Notes: a model not told the origin generated them from the letters alone. A stretch of DNA of 64,000 bases from Chloranthus sessilifolius (GCA_021018995.1 CM037598.1:76402671-76466670), one strand, 5' to 3'. Positions 1-12,448 are shown, numbered from the stretch's first letter. Translations and numbers: made by a program.

Positions 1-106
1 CAGAGCCCTAGGTTTTCTAGGTTAGGGCATCTTTGCTTGTCATCTTTATTTTATTGCATTGTTTTGAGTCCATATTGCATTCCATATTAGAACCCTAACA
101 AACCTT

Positions 107-1093
107 GTGATCACCATGGACTCGAGTGCGATTCTCAATGCCTTTAACGGTATGCGAGAAGAGTTGGGTGCGATTAGTGCACGACTAAATACCATTGAGC
201 AAGCCCAAACATCCCTAGGAGTTGGTAATGATAGATTACGTGATCGAGTCAACCAACTGGAAGCGATAGGTGGGCTGGAAAATCAACACTAAGAGCGTGA
301 ATGCCCACACTTAGAACGTAATGGTCGCCAAGACAACCGGAACCGTAGGGATCATCGTAGAGATGACTATGACCCCGAAGTTCAACTCCTAAAGAACGTT
401 CGAGTTGAGATTCCGACTTTCGATGGAAGAATGGACCCTACCGTCTTCCTCGATTGGCTTTCTGACATGGACCAACACTTTGATTGGTATGCCATGAATG
501 ACGACCGTTGCGTTAGACTCGCTAAGATGAAGTTGGTCGGTCAAGCTCGACTTTTCTGGCTCAATGTCGAGCGCATCAGGGTGAACGCGGGTTGTCCTCC
601 CATTACCCATTGGGACGACATGAAGGAACGACTTACTGAGAAGTATGTTCCTTTATCATACCACCAACGCCTCCAAGACCAAGGGCAAAATTTACGCCAA
701 GGTGGTATGCCCGTGACCGATTACATTGCCAAATTTGAAGAGTTCATGATGAGGACCCTAAAATCACTCTCTCTAGATTCCGCACCGGATTGCGACTTGA
801 ATTGCAAAAAGAATTGATTTCTCACCCCGTAGAAACTCTTGAAAGATGTTATGCCGTTGTGCAAGATCTTAAACGGCACTTGAAAACTACGGTGGTGAAG
901 AGGACCGAGCCATATTATAATAGTCAACGATCCGGTGAGGGACGATTCAATCCTCCTCCCAAACCTACACAACCCGCCCCTACCAATTCGAGGTTTGAAA
1001 AGAGAAAGTGTAGTTGGAGACTCCTCCAAGGTTAACTCTCAGTAAAGTGCTATAAATGTCATGGGATGGGACACTTTGCCTCCCAATGCCCTA
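107..1093 (+). pseudogene. A1 gag region with zinc knuckle (fossil)
   Basis: Remnant of the capsid and nucleocapsid gene. It opens with MDSSAILNAFNGMREELG and a short coiled-coil-like heptad pattern (RLNTIEQ, RVNQLEAI). The capsid core includes WLSDMDQHFDWYAMNDD and FWLNVERIRV, as in the plant retrotransposon gag domain. A CCHC zinc knuckle (CYKCHGMGHFASQCP) lies near 1,050-1,092, followed by an acidic linker rich in E and D at 1,120-1,200. The start at 107 follows an in-context ACC ATG G. The region is not intact. Confidence 0.8.
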
Positions 1094-1289
1094 CGAAAGA
1101 ACTCCAAAGGACTCTCTTCATTGAGGGAGAGGAGGATGATGATGAGGTAGTGGTTGAAGAGGAAGTATTTGAACCGGTTAGCACACCCAGTGATGAAGAG
1201 GGTGATGCTATTGGGCATGCTTTAGTTGTGAGGTGTGCCCTTGCACAACCTCAACGGGACTGGCGAAGGGAGAACATCTTCCACACCTA

Positions 1290-1920
1290 CGCCAGATTTG
1301 GTGAAAAGAATTGTAGGGTCATCGTGGATAGCGGTAGTTGTACTAATGTAATATCCACTCATGCAGTCCACCGCTTAGGGCTTACACCCGAAGCCCACCC
1401 GAGACCTTATAAAGTCGCATAGGTCAATTCTTCATCCATTCCCGTGTCGAAAAGGTGTCGTGTACCGATTCAGTTAGGTTCTTATTCGGACACCTTATGG
1501 TGTGATGTGGTGCCGATGGATCTGGGTCATATCATTTTGGGAAAGTCGTGGCTCTACGACATGGACGTGACTCTTTCTGGTCGAACAAGCATATACACGT
1601 TCATGCATAAGGGCAAAAATATCACTTTACACCCTTTGCCTCCCAAAACACCATCGACCAACACCGTCGAAAGGAAGGGCGAGTCTTCTACATCCATTAA
1701 TATTGTGAGCCCTTCTAAGTTCAAGAAAGCATCGATAGAAGAGAGTGTAGTGTATGTAGTTGTCACCGTAGAGAGTGCTCCCGAGTCGATGAGCGAGTGT
1801 CCCAAGAAGGTTGAGCCGATTTTAAAAGAGTTTACGGATGTCTTCCCTGAAGACTTTCCAAACGAACTCCCTCCTCTGCGTGATATCCAACACGCAATTG
1901 ACTTGGTTCCCAGATCTATA
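1290..1920 (+). pseudogene. A1 retroviral-type aspartic protease region (fossil)
   Basis: Contains the protease active-site-like segment IVDSGSCTNVIS near 1,320 (the D-S-G triad of retropepsins) and the later [16 protein letters not shown] segment near 1,530, which matches the conserved ILG(R/K)xWL flap and C-terminal element of Ty3/Gypsy proteases. The downstream stretch [15 protein letters not shown] near 1,830-1,875 is the usual linker ahead of reverse transcriptase. Fossil; not intact. Confidence 0.8.
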
Positions 1921-1922
1921 GG

Positions 1923-3130
1923 TTGAATCCAGTTGAGCACGCCGAGTTGACTCGGCAAGTCAATGAGCTCCTTCAAAAGGGGTTCATCCAAGAGAGTCTA
2001 AGCCCGTGTGTCGTACCTGCCCTACTCACTCCTAAGAAAGATGGTACATGGCGCATGTGTGTGGATAGTCGTGCAATCAATAAAATTACCGTTAAGTATC
2101 AGTTTCCCATACCAAGGCTCGATGATATGCTCGACATGATAGTTGGCGCCACTATCTTTTCAAAGATAGACCTTAAAAGTGGCTACCATCAAGTCCGCAT
2201 CCGCCCCAGTGATGAGTGGAAAACCGCCTTTAAGACTAAGGATGGTCTTTATGAGTGGATGGTCATGCCTTTTGGGCTTTCTAATGCCCCGAGTACTTTC
2301 ATGTGACTCATGACCCAAGTGTTGAGGCAGTTTCTAGGCAAATTCCTTATTTATTTCGATGACATCCTGATCTACAGTCATGACAAGGAACAACACTTGA
2401 CCCACCTTAGGTTGGCTTGTGAAACCCTCAAAGGCGAGAAGTTGTTTGCCAATCTCAAGAAGTGCACTTTCATGCAACATTCCGTTATCTTCTTGGGATT
2501 CATTATCTCGGCCAATGGAATGGTCGCGGACCCTGAAAAGGTGAGAGCCATTGTGGAGTGGCCAGAACCTAAGAACATACATGATGTTCGCAGCTTCCAT
2601 GGCTTGGCTACTTTCTATCGTCGCTTCATCAAAAGCTTTAGCACCATTATGGCCCTAATCACTGATTGCATGAAAAAGGGGGATTTTAAATGGGGCAAAG
2701 CGGCGACAAAAGCCTTTGCCGAGATTAAACAACAAATGAGTAGTGCACCCGTCATGCGCTTACCGGACTTTTCCAAAGTCTTCGAAATCGCATGTGACGC
2801 ATCGGGTGTAGGCATAGCAGGAGTGCTTAGCCAAGAGGGTCACCCTGTGGCCTATTTTAGTGAAAAACTTAACGAGGCAAAGCAAAAATACTCCACCTAT
2901 GACAAGGAGTTCTATGCGGTCGTTCGATCTCTTTGGTATTGGAAGCATTACCTTAGACCGCATGAATTTGTGCTGTTCTCTAACCATGAAGCCTTACGCT
3001 TTCTTGCTTCACAGAAGAAGTTGAACTCAAGGCACGCGAAGTGGGTTGAGTACCTTCAAGGGTTCACATTCGTGTTAAAGCATAAGGCTAGTGCTGAAAA
3101 TAGAGCCGCTGATGCACTTAATCGGCGAGT
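1923..3130 (+). pseudogene. A1 reverse transcriptase and RNase H region (fossil)
   Basis: Reverse transcriptase motifs appear in order: [47 protein letters not shown] and the catalytic YFDDILIYS near 2,355. RNase H follows with FEIACDASGVGIAGVLSQ (first catalytic Asp), YDKEFYAVVRSL (catalytic Glu) and a tail resembling NRAADAL. Order and spacing are normal for a chromovirus pol. Fossil; not intact. Confidence 0.88.
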
Positions 3131-3281
3131 GGTGACTTTGCACACAATAAGCACCGAGGTCGTCGGGTTCGAACAGTTAAAGGATGAGTACCCCGAATGC
3201 CCAAATTTTGGGGTTGAGTACACTGCTCTCCTTTGTAACCCGACCAGCACACACTCTGTGTATACCATCCAGGATGGGTAA

Positions 3282-4700
3282 TTGTTTAAAGGCAATCGCC
3301 TTTGCATCCCTCGCACTTCATTACGTGACTTTCTCATTTGGGAGTTTCATGTTGGAGGGATGGCCGGACATTTCGGGCGTAATAAAACTGTTGCGCTCGT
3401 AGAGGATAGGTTCTTTTGGCCTAGCCTAATGAGAGATGTCGCTCGGGTTGTCAAACATTGTCGTACTTGCCAAGTGTCAAAACAGACCAAACAAAATACT
3501 GGCTTGTACACTCCTTTACCCGTGCCACACACAGCGTGGCAAGACCTCTCTATGGATTTCGTGCTTGGACTTCCTAAGACCCCTAGGAAGCACGACTCCA
3601 TCTATGTCGTTGTGGACCGATTTTCCAAAATGGCCCACTTCATTCCCTGTTCCAAAACCTCCGATGCATCTCATATTGCTAAACTATTTTTCGCAGAGGT
3701 AGTGCGCCTTCATGGGTTGCCCAAAACTATTGTGTCTGATAGGGATGTTAAATTTACTAGCTATTTTTGGAAGACCCTTTGGCACATGATGGGCACATTG
3801 CTCCAATTCTCAACAGCTTACCACCCTCAAGCTGATGGCCAAACCGAAAGCACCAATAGGAGCCTTGAGAATCTCCTTCGTAGTCTTGTCGGTGATCATA
3901 TTAGGACCTGAGATACCATCTTACCCACAGCTGAGTTTGCATATAATAATTCTGTCAATAGGTCCATAGGCATGAGTCCTTTTGAGGTAGTGCATGGTCA
4001 TAGGCCTAGGACCCCATTAGATTTGATCCCTATGTCTGCATCCCATAGAGTGTCAGAGTCTGCCGATGCATTTGCACAACATATTCATAGCTTGCATGCC
4101 AAAATTAAACAGAAAATTAATTCAAGCAACAATCAATATAAATTATCTGCAAATGCTCACAGGCATCATAAAGAATTTCACGTGGGTGATTATGTGATGG
4201 TCCGGGTTAGGCCTGAACGGTTCCCATCGGGATCCGCAAAGAAGCTCCAATCCCGAGGCGCTGGGCCTTTTAGAATTTTGGCTAAGAGTGGTCCTAATGC
4301 ATACGTGCTCGAGCTTCCTCCAGGCACGGGGGTTAGTTCAACGTTCAATGTGGAGGACTTGATTCCTTATTTGGGCTTCACCCCACCTCCTGAAAACCCA
4401 CTCCAGCCACTTCCTAGCCCCAGCACCAATCCAACCTTGTAACCTATACCTCTTCCTTCCCCAAGCAGACAGAGATCAGATGAGATAGAGGATATAATCA
4501 ACGATCATGCCGCCTCTACACATGACGGAGGATTCCATAAGTACTTGGTTAAATGGGTCGGCAAACCGGAGTCCGAAAACACTTTGGTCCACAAGAATGA
4601 AGTTCGTCGCTTGAACCCCGACCTGCTAGACATCTACTACAAGCGCGTTTCATCGGTGATGAAACCTTTTTGGTCCAGGGGAATTGACGGGGACGCCACA
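3282..4700 (+). pseudogene. A1 integrase and C-terminal chromodomain (fossil)
   Basis: The zinc-binding HHCC module ends in [12 protein letters not shown] near 3,450. The catalytic core contains [25 protein letters not shown]-like VSDRDVKF and [15 protein letters not shown], the D-D-E arrangement of retroviral integrases. A GPF-type module (GAGPFRILAKSGPNAYVLEL) is near 4,258-4,320. The chromodomain near 4,535-4,620 (KYLVKWVGKPESENT) carries the aromatic residues expected for binding methylated histone tails, which in this family directs insertion toward heterochromatin. Fossil; not intact. Confidence 0.85.
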
Positions 4701-4742
4701 TACATGGACATTGGATTCGGACCACATCGTTTCTACCGGCGT

Positions 4743-5670
4743 TGAAAGAAGAGGAGAGGGAGCCCGAGTTCGAGTACAACATGCGTGTTTCATCGGTGAT
4801 GAAACATTTTGAGTGGAGGAGAATGACGAGGAACGCCAAGTGAAAAAAAAAAAAAAAAATTTACTGTTCACGATGAACAGTGACGGACGTCCGTGATTTT
4901 GCCCCCTATCTGTCCGTAGGTCACGGACGTCCGTGGGGCACTACGGACATCCGTGGACGTCGTGACAGGACTTCTAATTTCGAGTTTTTGTTGCGAAAAC
5001 TTTCCTTTTTAGTGTTTTATTTCTATTAGAACTCTTTATTTCGAGTTTAATTATTGGTGGCCTATATATTGAGGCTTGTAAAGACTTTTTATTTAGTTAT
5101 TAAATATTTTGAATGCTTTATGCTTAAATATTCTTTGCCTGAGATGGGTTTGGTGTGAGGCCAAGGGAGTGATTCGCAAAAGCCATTGTTATTTTCTCTA
5201 TTATCTATTACTGTCTTCTTTGGATTTTGCCTTATTGATCCCTGTTTGTTTTTCCTTCATTTTAACCTAATGATTTCTTGATCCCTAAAACCATAAATCT
5301 CTTTCCGAATCCCAAATCAAACAGAGCCCAAAACCCTTTTCTAAAAAACCATAAGCCCATTACAAAACCATACACCTATTTCCAAAGCCCTAGTTAGAGC
5401 ATTCGAATTTACGTCGGATCGAAGACGAACGCCCAAGTCTGGAAAAAGCTAGAGTTCTATCTCTAGGCCGATCTCGCCTCAAATCTAAAAGTACTTGCGC
5501 ATCGGACTGGACCCTACCTGGATCTCGTGTGATCTATTCATCAAAATTCTGCAACCCTAAGGTATCTTAAGATAATTTTGCGGTTAAACTTGAATTATTT
5601 TATTTAATTTCGGCCAAATTGCATAAAAAAATCATATTCCGCATTTTAGGGTTATCGTCCCGCGTCACTA
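4743..5670 (+). repeat. A1 3' LTR region (left edge unresolved)
   Basis: Non-coding region after the chromodomain that aligns by eye with 12,449-13,341 of copy A2. It has a purine-rich stretch (GAAAGAAGAGGAGAGGGAG, 4,744-4,762) that may be the polypurine tract, a poly-A run at 4,843-4,859, a cluster of CGGACGTCCG palindromes and a TATA-like TATATATT at 5,063-5,070. The right end is inferred from the shared CGTCAC end in both copies. The 5' LTR is outside the window, so the left boundary cannot be fixed. Confidence 0.6.
4864..4957 (+). promoter_or_regulatory. Palindrome cluster CGGACGTCCG upstream of a TATA-like site in A1 LTR
   Basis: Within about 95 bases there are perfect palindromes ACGGACGTCCGT (4,883-4,894) and CACGGACGTCCGTG (4,922-4,935), a near copy ACGGACATCCGT (4,943-4,954), and a separate hairpin CTGTTCA-cga-TGAACAG (4,864-4,880). 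They lie about 110-190 bases upstream of the TATA-like site at 5,063. Degenerate copies occur at the same place in A2 (12,527-12,677). A role as promoter elements of the LTR is inferred from position only. Confidence 0.6.
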
Positions 5671-5740
5671 ACGTAGTAGCTGATGTGCTGAGTAGGAATC
5701 AAGGGCTTTGTTATCCTAGATCGATATTAAGCCGATATTA

Positions 5741-7130
5741 TTGGATCAAATTAGAGGGAAACAGTTAGAAGATTCAGTTCTAATTCGTTTGAAGGAGAGC
5801 AAGAATACAGAAGTAACATTAAGAGATGATGGAATAATGTTATTCAAGGGAAGATATTGCGTATCAGATGATGCGGAAATGAAACAGCAACTTCTCTACG
5901 ATGCTCATAGATCAAAATTCGCGATACACCCTGGAAGTACAAAGATGTATCAAGATATAAAGATGAATTATTGGTGGCCTGATATGAAGAGGGAAATAGC
6001 GGATTATGTGTCAAGATGCCTTACTTGTCAGCAAGTGAAGGCTGAGCACAAGAAACCACTAGGATCATTGCAGCCGTTACCTGTACCAGGATGAAAATGG
6101 GAGAGCATTGGTATGGATTTTATCGCGGGATTGCCGAGGACGAAGAGAAGGAATGATTCAATTTGGGTTGTAGTAGACCGACTGACAAAATCAGCACACT
6201 TTATTCCAGTCAGGACTACTTTTTCGTCTACGCAACTAACAGATATCTACATAAGGGAAATTATGCGTTTACGTGGCGTGCCAGTGAGTATTATTTCCGA
6301 TAGAGATTCCAAATTTGCCTCACGCATGTGGCAAAGTTTTCAGGATGATATGGGATCAAGATTGGAGTATAGTTCGGCTTTTCACCCTCAGACAGATGGT
6401 CAGACTGAGAGATTGAATCAAATTCTAGAGGATATGTTAAGAGCATGCGCGCTAGATTTTAAGGGAAGTTGGGATGATCACTTAGCATTAGCAGAGTTTT
6501 CGTACAACAACAGTTATCAAGCGACAATTCAAATGTCACCGTATGAAGCACTTTACGGAAGGAGCTACAGAACACCATCATGTTGGGATGAGGTTGGAGT
6601 AAGAAACCTACTTGGACCACAAATTGTTAAAGATGTGGCGACACAAGTGCAACTAATCAGAGAACGTATGAAGACGACTCAAAGTAGGCAGAAAAGTTAC
6701 GCGGATAAAGAAAGGAGAGATGCGGAATTTGCTAAGAGAGATCTAGTTTTTGTTAAAATCTCACCTATCAAGGGCGTGATGAGATTTGGAAAGAGAGGAA
6801 AACAAAGTCCGAGGTATGTTGGACCGTTTCAAATATTGAAGAGGATTGTAGAGACGGCTCATCGGATTCAGTTACCACCAAAGTTAGCCGGGATGCACAA
6901 CGTTTGTCACATATCAATGTTCAAGTATTTCAAGGATCCTTCACATGTGATCGATTTGGAGCCATTTGAAATTGAGGACGACATGACCGTCATTGAGGAA
7001 CCAATTTCGATTCTGGAAAGAAAGGAGGACACTACGTAATAAGAAGATTCCATTGGTTTTGGTTAATTCGAAGCATCACTCACGACAGGAACCGACTTGG
7101 GAGCGCGACGATGAGGAAGGAATATCCACA
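5741..7130 (+). pseudogene. T1 integrase and C-terminal domain (fossil)
   Basis: Zinc module with HPGSTKMYQDIKMNYWWPDM and CLTCQQVKAEHKKP. Catalytic core with MDFIAGLPRTKRRNDSIWVV, IISDRDSKFASRMW and AFHPQTDGQTERLNQ, giving D-D-E. The C-terminal part has the GKQSPRYVGPFQIL segment, the HNVCHISMFKYF segment and a chromodomain-like tail with PTWERDDE. Fossil with a small number of breaks; the upstream pol domains are missing from the window. Confidence 0.88.
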
Positions 7131-7190
7131 CCTTTTTACTTTAGGTACGGTCTAATTTCGAGGACGAAATTTTCAATAAGGAGAGAAGAA

Positions 7191-9065
7191 TATAACGACC
7201 GATATATTTCACTTATTTAGTCCTTAATCATTTGCTAGATTTATAATTATGATTAGTTTGATTGATTTAATCCATGTGACTAGTTGTTGCGCATGAATGT
7301 AATGTTTACTTTATTTAATAATGACCCATGATAATTAATTAATCTAATTAATAGACCTTAAAAGCCTTTAAATATATGTTAGTAATAATTGGGTGCGTTT
7401 AGTAATATTAATGGACTTTTAAAATATATTAGTAAATTAATTAAAGACTCAGTAAGTAATTAAATACTCAACTAACTAAAAATAAGTAATTAAAGGCCCA
7501 TAGAATCACTTAAGACCCATGTAGGAAATTCTAAATAGAGTTAGATCTTAAATAGGAAACCTTAAAGTATTCTAAATAGAGTTAGACCTTAAATAGGAAA
7601 CCTTAGAGTATTATAAATAGAATTAGATCTTAAATAGGAAACCTAATAACCTTATCGAGAAAGTTTAATTTACATAATTTTTACATCACTCTTATAACCT
7701 AATAACCTTATAGAGAAAGAGAGAAAATTCTAGAGAAGGAGAATTAGAAGAGGAACCCTAGAGTTTTCGGTTTGAAAGCTTAGAAGAGCGTGAGAGGAGC
7801 TTACGACGCGATCGGATTTCGGATTAGAGCTTCGAATTGAATCAAGGGAGAAGAATTACGTCAATTTTATGCGGAGACTAGAGGTATGAAGAAATCATGT
7901 TGAGAATTAATCGGAAACGTAGATAACACAAAAATAAAATAAGAATTAGGGTTTATTTCATTTAATGAATATTCTTCATATTAGATTGTTAAATTTTGAT
8001 GCTTAATCGCGGGTTTTCGATGGTACACAGGGTTTTGTGATTGATCACAAAATTTTGTGCAGAATTCAGAATCTGTCCAGAATCCAGAATCTGTCAGAAA
8101 TTTTAGAATTTGTCCATGATGCTAGCATGAATTTCTATTCAAATATTGCCTATGTTTAATCATCATGCTTAAATGTTTATTTATGTTCATCCTTGTTTTT
8201 ATTGCTTAGAATTCATGCAACCTAGGATGTTTGATTTACACAACATGAAACAAGTAGGAATCGATAGAAATTACATATTTATAATATGCTAAGCGTAAAC
8301 AAGTGAAAGAGTTATTGCATGATCGATTGATTTCCAATTTTTTTATGCATGCACATTCATGACATCTATAAAAGTGAAAAGATGCATTTATGACATGACA
8401 CATGAAAGCAAAATATTTTTATGATTACAATAAAATTCCTTTTGGCTTCTGCTGGAGAAATTAACAAGAATAAGAATGTCAAGTAATAAAAGTTATGCAT
8501 CCATGCATTAATGATAAGACTGAAGAGATAAGAGAAGGTCTTTAATTTTAAATTTACTACTTAACTGGAGAGAAGTTATGCGAAGGTTAACGTAGATTAT
8601 AATCGAAGGATCAGAGAAGATTAGAAAAATGATTAAGAAAGAGATAACCATATTCATCATGTATGCCGATTCATGAGCATTAAATGCACAATTAAAAATG
8701 ACCACACATGAAATTAGGGTAGAGATCAAACCATAATGTTATGTTTCAGTTTCATTCTATTGCTTTACTCATTAATTATATTGCATGTTATATCTCTGTT
8801 ATTGCTTGATTTTATGAGTTGGTTTGAGTTATGGGTCTGTTCTATTAGCCTCATCATGTCTGGTCCATACCGGTTTACTTGCTAAACCGACCCATTGTTT
8901 GGGATTCCAGGGAGTACAGCTATACATGGAGTAGATGCGTCAATGATTGATGGAAATCCATATTTATGTGTGCGCTTTTAATAGTTATTTTTCAGTTGCG
9001 TTTATATGCGGGTCTTTATGGATTAATTGATTTAATTATGATCATGGATATGTGATGGAGTGTGA
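7191..9065 (+). repeat. T1 3' LTR (about 1.9 kb, right end uncertain)
   Basis: Starts at TATAACGACC just after a purine-rich tract (AAGGAGAGAAGAA, 7,178-7,190) and after the FEDE-coding TTCGAGGACGAAATT. Tekay LTRs usually start TGTAAC and are 1-4 kb long, so this fits. The sequence is AT-rich with three 41-bp tandem repeats (7,530-7,652). It ends where sequence homologous to A1 position about 1,380 begins (near 9,066). A clean CA end is not visible, so the right boundary is approximate. No gene is seen in it. Confidence 0.7.
7530..7652. repeat. 41-bp tandem repeat, three copies
   Basis: Three successive units start near 7,530, 7,571 and 7,612, each containing CTAAATAGAGTTAGAYCTTA followed by AATAGGAAACCT. 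The period is 41 bases and the units differ at a few sites. They sit inside the T1 LTR. A shorter related duplication (CCTAATAACCTTAT then GAGAAAG) follows at about 7,642 and 7,698. Confidence 0.8.
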
Positions 9066-9137
9066 GGGCTTACACACGAACCCGAAGCCCACCTGAGACC
9101 CTTTAAAGTTGCATGGATTGACTCTTCATCCATTCCC

Positions 9138-12100
9138 GTGTCGAAACGGTGTCGTGTGCCGATTCAATTGGGTTCTTACTCGAACACCTTATGGTGTGAT
9201 GTGGTGCCGATGGATGTGGGCCATATCATTTTGGGAAGGTCGTGGCTCTATGACATGGACGTGACCCTTTTTGGTCGATCAAACATATGCACGTTCATGA
9301 ATAAGGGCAAAAAGAATACTTTACACCCTTTGCCTCTCAAAACACCATTGGCCAACAAAGTTGAGGAGAAGGGCGATACATCTAAATCCATCAATATTGT
9401 GAGCCCTTCGGAGTTTGAAAATGCTTCTTTGGATGAAAACGTGGTCTACGTTGTCCACACTGTCGAGAAAGCTCTCGAGTCTATAGGCGAACACCCCAAG
9501 GAGGTTGAGCCGATTTTGAGAGAATTTACGGATGTCTTCCCCGAAGACTTACCAAACGAACTCCCTCCAATGTGTGGCATTCAACACGCTATAGACTTAG
9601 CTCCCGGATCCACCTTACCGAACCTGCCCCACTACAGGTTGAATCCAGTTGAGCATGCCGAGTTAACGCGGTAAATTAATGATCTCCTTAAGAGGGGGTT
9701 CATTCAAGAGAGCATGAGCCCTTGTGTCGTACCCGCACTACTTATACCTAAAAAAGATGGAAGTTGGCGAATGCGTGTGGATATTCGGGCGATTAACAAA
9801 ATTACGGTCAAATATAGGCTTCTCATACCAAGACTCGACGACATGTTGGATATGATGGATGGTGCAACTATCTTTTCTAAGATAAACCTCAAGATGGGCT
9901 ACCATCAAGTCCAAATCTGCCCCGGTGATAATTGGAAAATCGCCTTTAAGACCAAGGATGGTCTTTATAAGTGGATGGTCATGCCTTTTGGGCTTTCTAA
10001 CGCCTCAAGTACCTTCATGAGACTCATGACCCAAGTGTTGAGATCGTTTCTAGGCAAATTCCTTGTGTATTTCGATGACATCTTGACTAATAGTCATGAC
10101 AAGGAACAACACTTGAACCACCTTAGGTTGGTTTGCGAAACCCTAAAGGCGAGAAGTTGTTTGCGAATTTCAAAAAGTGCACCTTCATGCAACGTTCCAT
10201 TGTCTTCTTAGGATTTATTATCTCTGCCGATGGGATGGTCGCGGACCCTAAACCCCGAAAAGGTTAAAGTCATTGTGGAGTGGCCCGAACCTAAGAACAT
10301 ACACGATGCCCGCAGCTTCTATGGATTGGCTACTTTCTATCATCGCTTCGTCAGATGCTTTAGCACAATCATGGCCCCAATCACTGATTGCATGAAAAAA
10401 AGGGATTTTCAATGGGGCAAAGCCACGACGAAAGCCTTTGTCGAGATCAAACAAAGGATGAGTAGTGCACTCGTCATGCACTTGCCGAACTTTTCCAAAG
10501 TTTTCGAAGTCGCACGCGACGCGTCGGGTGTGGGTATAGGAGTGCTTAGCCAAGAGGGTCATCCAGTGGCCTATTTTAGTGAAAAGCTTAATGAAGCAAA
10601 GTAAAAATACTCCACCTATGATAAGGAGTTCTATGCGGTCGTTCTTTCCTTATGGTATTGGAAACATACCTTAGGTCGCAGGAATTTATGTTGTTCTCTG
10701 ACCATGAAGCCTAACGCTTCCTAGCCTCTCAGAAGAAGCTAAATCTGAGGCATGCGAAATGGGTTGAATACCTCCAAGGGTTCACCTTCGTGTTGAAGCA
10801 TAGGGCCGGTGTTGAAAACAAGGTAGCTGATGCGCTTAGTCGTCGAGTGGCGACTTTGCACTCTATGAGCACCGAGGTTGTCGAGTTCAAAAGATTAAAG
10901 GATGAGTACCCTGAGTGTCCAGATTTTGAGGTAGAGTACACTGCTCTCCTTAGTGACCCAACCAGCACACACTCCACGTATACCCTCCAGGATGGGTACT
11001 TGTTCAAAGGCAATCGCCTTTGCAAACTTCGCACTTCATTGCGTGGCTTCCTCATTTAGGAGTTGCATGCAGGAGGGTTAGTCGGACATTTCGAGCGTAA
11101 TAAAACTATTATGCTCGTAGAGGATAGGTTTTTTGGCCTAGCCTAATGAGAGATGTCACCCGAGTTGTCAAACATTGTTGTACTTGCCAAGTGTCGAAAC
11201 AGAGTAAGCAAAATACCAGCTTGTACACCTTGTTACCCGTGCCACACACACCGTGGCAAGACCTCTCAATGGATTTCGTGCTCGGGCTTCCTAAAACTCC
11301 AAGAAAGCACGATTCCATCTTTGTAGTGGTGGATCGATTTTCCAAAATGGCTCACTTCATACCTTGTTCCAAAACCTCTGATGCATCCCATATTGCTAAA
11401 TTATTTTTCGCGGAGGTAGTGCTTCTTCATGGGTTACCCAAAACCATCGTATCTGATAAGGACATCAAGTTCACTAGCTATTTTTGGAATACCCTTTGGC
11501 ACATGATAGGCACAATACTCCAATTTTTGTCAGCCTATCACCCTCAAACAGATGGCCAAACCGAGAGCACCAATAGGAGTTTAGGGAATCTCCATCATAG
11601 TCTTATTGGTGATCATGTTAGGACTTGGGATACCGTTTTGCCCATAGCTGGGTTTGCCTATGATAATTCTGTCAATATGTCCATAGGCATGAGCCCCTTT
11701 AAGGTTGTAAATGGGCATAAGCCTAGGACACCTTTAGATTTGATCCCCATGTCAGTGTCACATAGAGTATCTAAGTCTGCCGATGCATTTACACAACACA
11801 TTCATAGTTTGCATGCCGAAATTAAATAGAAGATTAATTCAAACAACAATTAATATAAATTATCTGCTGATACTCACAGGCATTTCAAGGAATATCAGGT
11901 GGGTGATCAAGTGATAGTCCGAATTAGGCCAGAGTGGTTCCCATCGGGATCCGCAAAGAAGCTCCAAGCCCGAGGCGCTGAACCTTTTAGAGTTTTGGCA
12001 AGGAGTGGTCCTAATGCATACGTGCTTGAGCTTCCTCCAGGTACGGGAGTTAGTTCAACATTCAATGTGGAGGACCTAGTTCCTTACCTTGGTTCAACCC

Positions 12101-12375
12101 CACCTCCTAAAAATCCTTCCCAGCCCTCTCCTAGCCCAAACCCATGCTTGCAGCCGACACCTCTCCCTTCTCAATGCAGACAAAGACCGGATATGATAGA
12201 AGAGATATTAAATGGTCATGTCGTATTCACTCATGACAGGGGATTCCAGAAATACTTAGTTAAATGGGTCAGAAAACCGGAGTCTGAAAACACATGGATT
12301 CATGAGGATAAAGTACGTCGATTAGACCTCGATATGCTCGATCGCTTCCATGACCGTGTTCCATCAATGATGTAA
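9138..12375 (+). pseudogene. A2 protease-RT-RNase H-integrase-chromodomain region (fossil)
   Basis: Protease tail with [17 protein letters not shown] near 9,230. Reverse transcriptase with [35 protein letters not shown] and a YFDDIL core near 10,070. RNase H with [19 protein letters not shown] near 10,505. Integrase with [26 protein letters not shown] and [16 protein letters not shown] between 11,270 and 11,590. A chromodomain near 12,240-12,340 (KYLVKWVRKPESENTWIH), better preserved in wording than the one in A1. Fossil; not intact. Confidence 0.86.
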
Positions 12376-12448
12376 CTTATTTGGTCCGGGGGAATTGACA
12401 AGGACGTCGAATACATGGACATCGGTTTTGGATCACATCACTTCTACT

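Larger units (their letters stand above)
1..5670 (+). mobile_element. Ty3/Gypsy chromovirus copy A1 (fossil, 5' LTR outside window)
   Basis: This is a sense-strand chromovirus in the order gag, zinc knuckle, protease, reverse transcriptase, RNase H, integrase, chromodomain, then a 3' LTR-like region. Motifs such as YFDDILIYS (reverse transcriptase) and KYLVKWVGKPESENT (chromodomain) identify it. The reverse transcriptase wording is closest to CRM/Galadriel-type chromoviruses as I remember them, but the clade is not certain. The coding region is broken in several places (roughly five to ten breaks), so it is a fossil. The window starts in the leader just before gag. The 3' end, near CGTCAC at 5,663-5,668, abuts Tekay-like sequence directly, which suggests A1 inserted into that element. 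A second, diverged copy of the same family is at 9,066-13,341. Confidence 0.88.
5670..9066 (+). mobile_element. Tekay-like chromovirus T1, 3' half only (fossil)
   Basis: Begins inside the end of RNase H (NVVAD motif near 5,670) and continues through integrase, chromodomain-like tail and 3' LTR. Upstream parts are absent here, which fits insertion of A1 into the middle of T1 with the rest lying left of the window. The integrase wording, the ISPIKGVMRFGKRGKQSPRY segment and the TTTCGAGGACGAAATT sequence before the LTR are hallmarks of the Del/Tekay lineage. Few breaks are visible in the integrase part. The right end abuts copy A2 inside its protease region. Confidence 0.85.
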
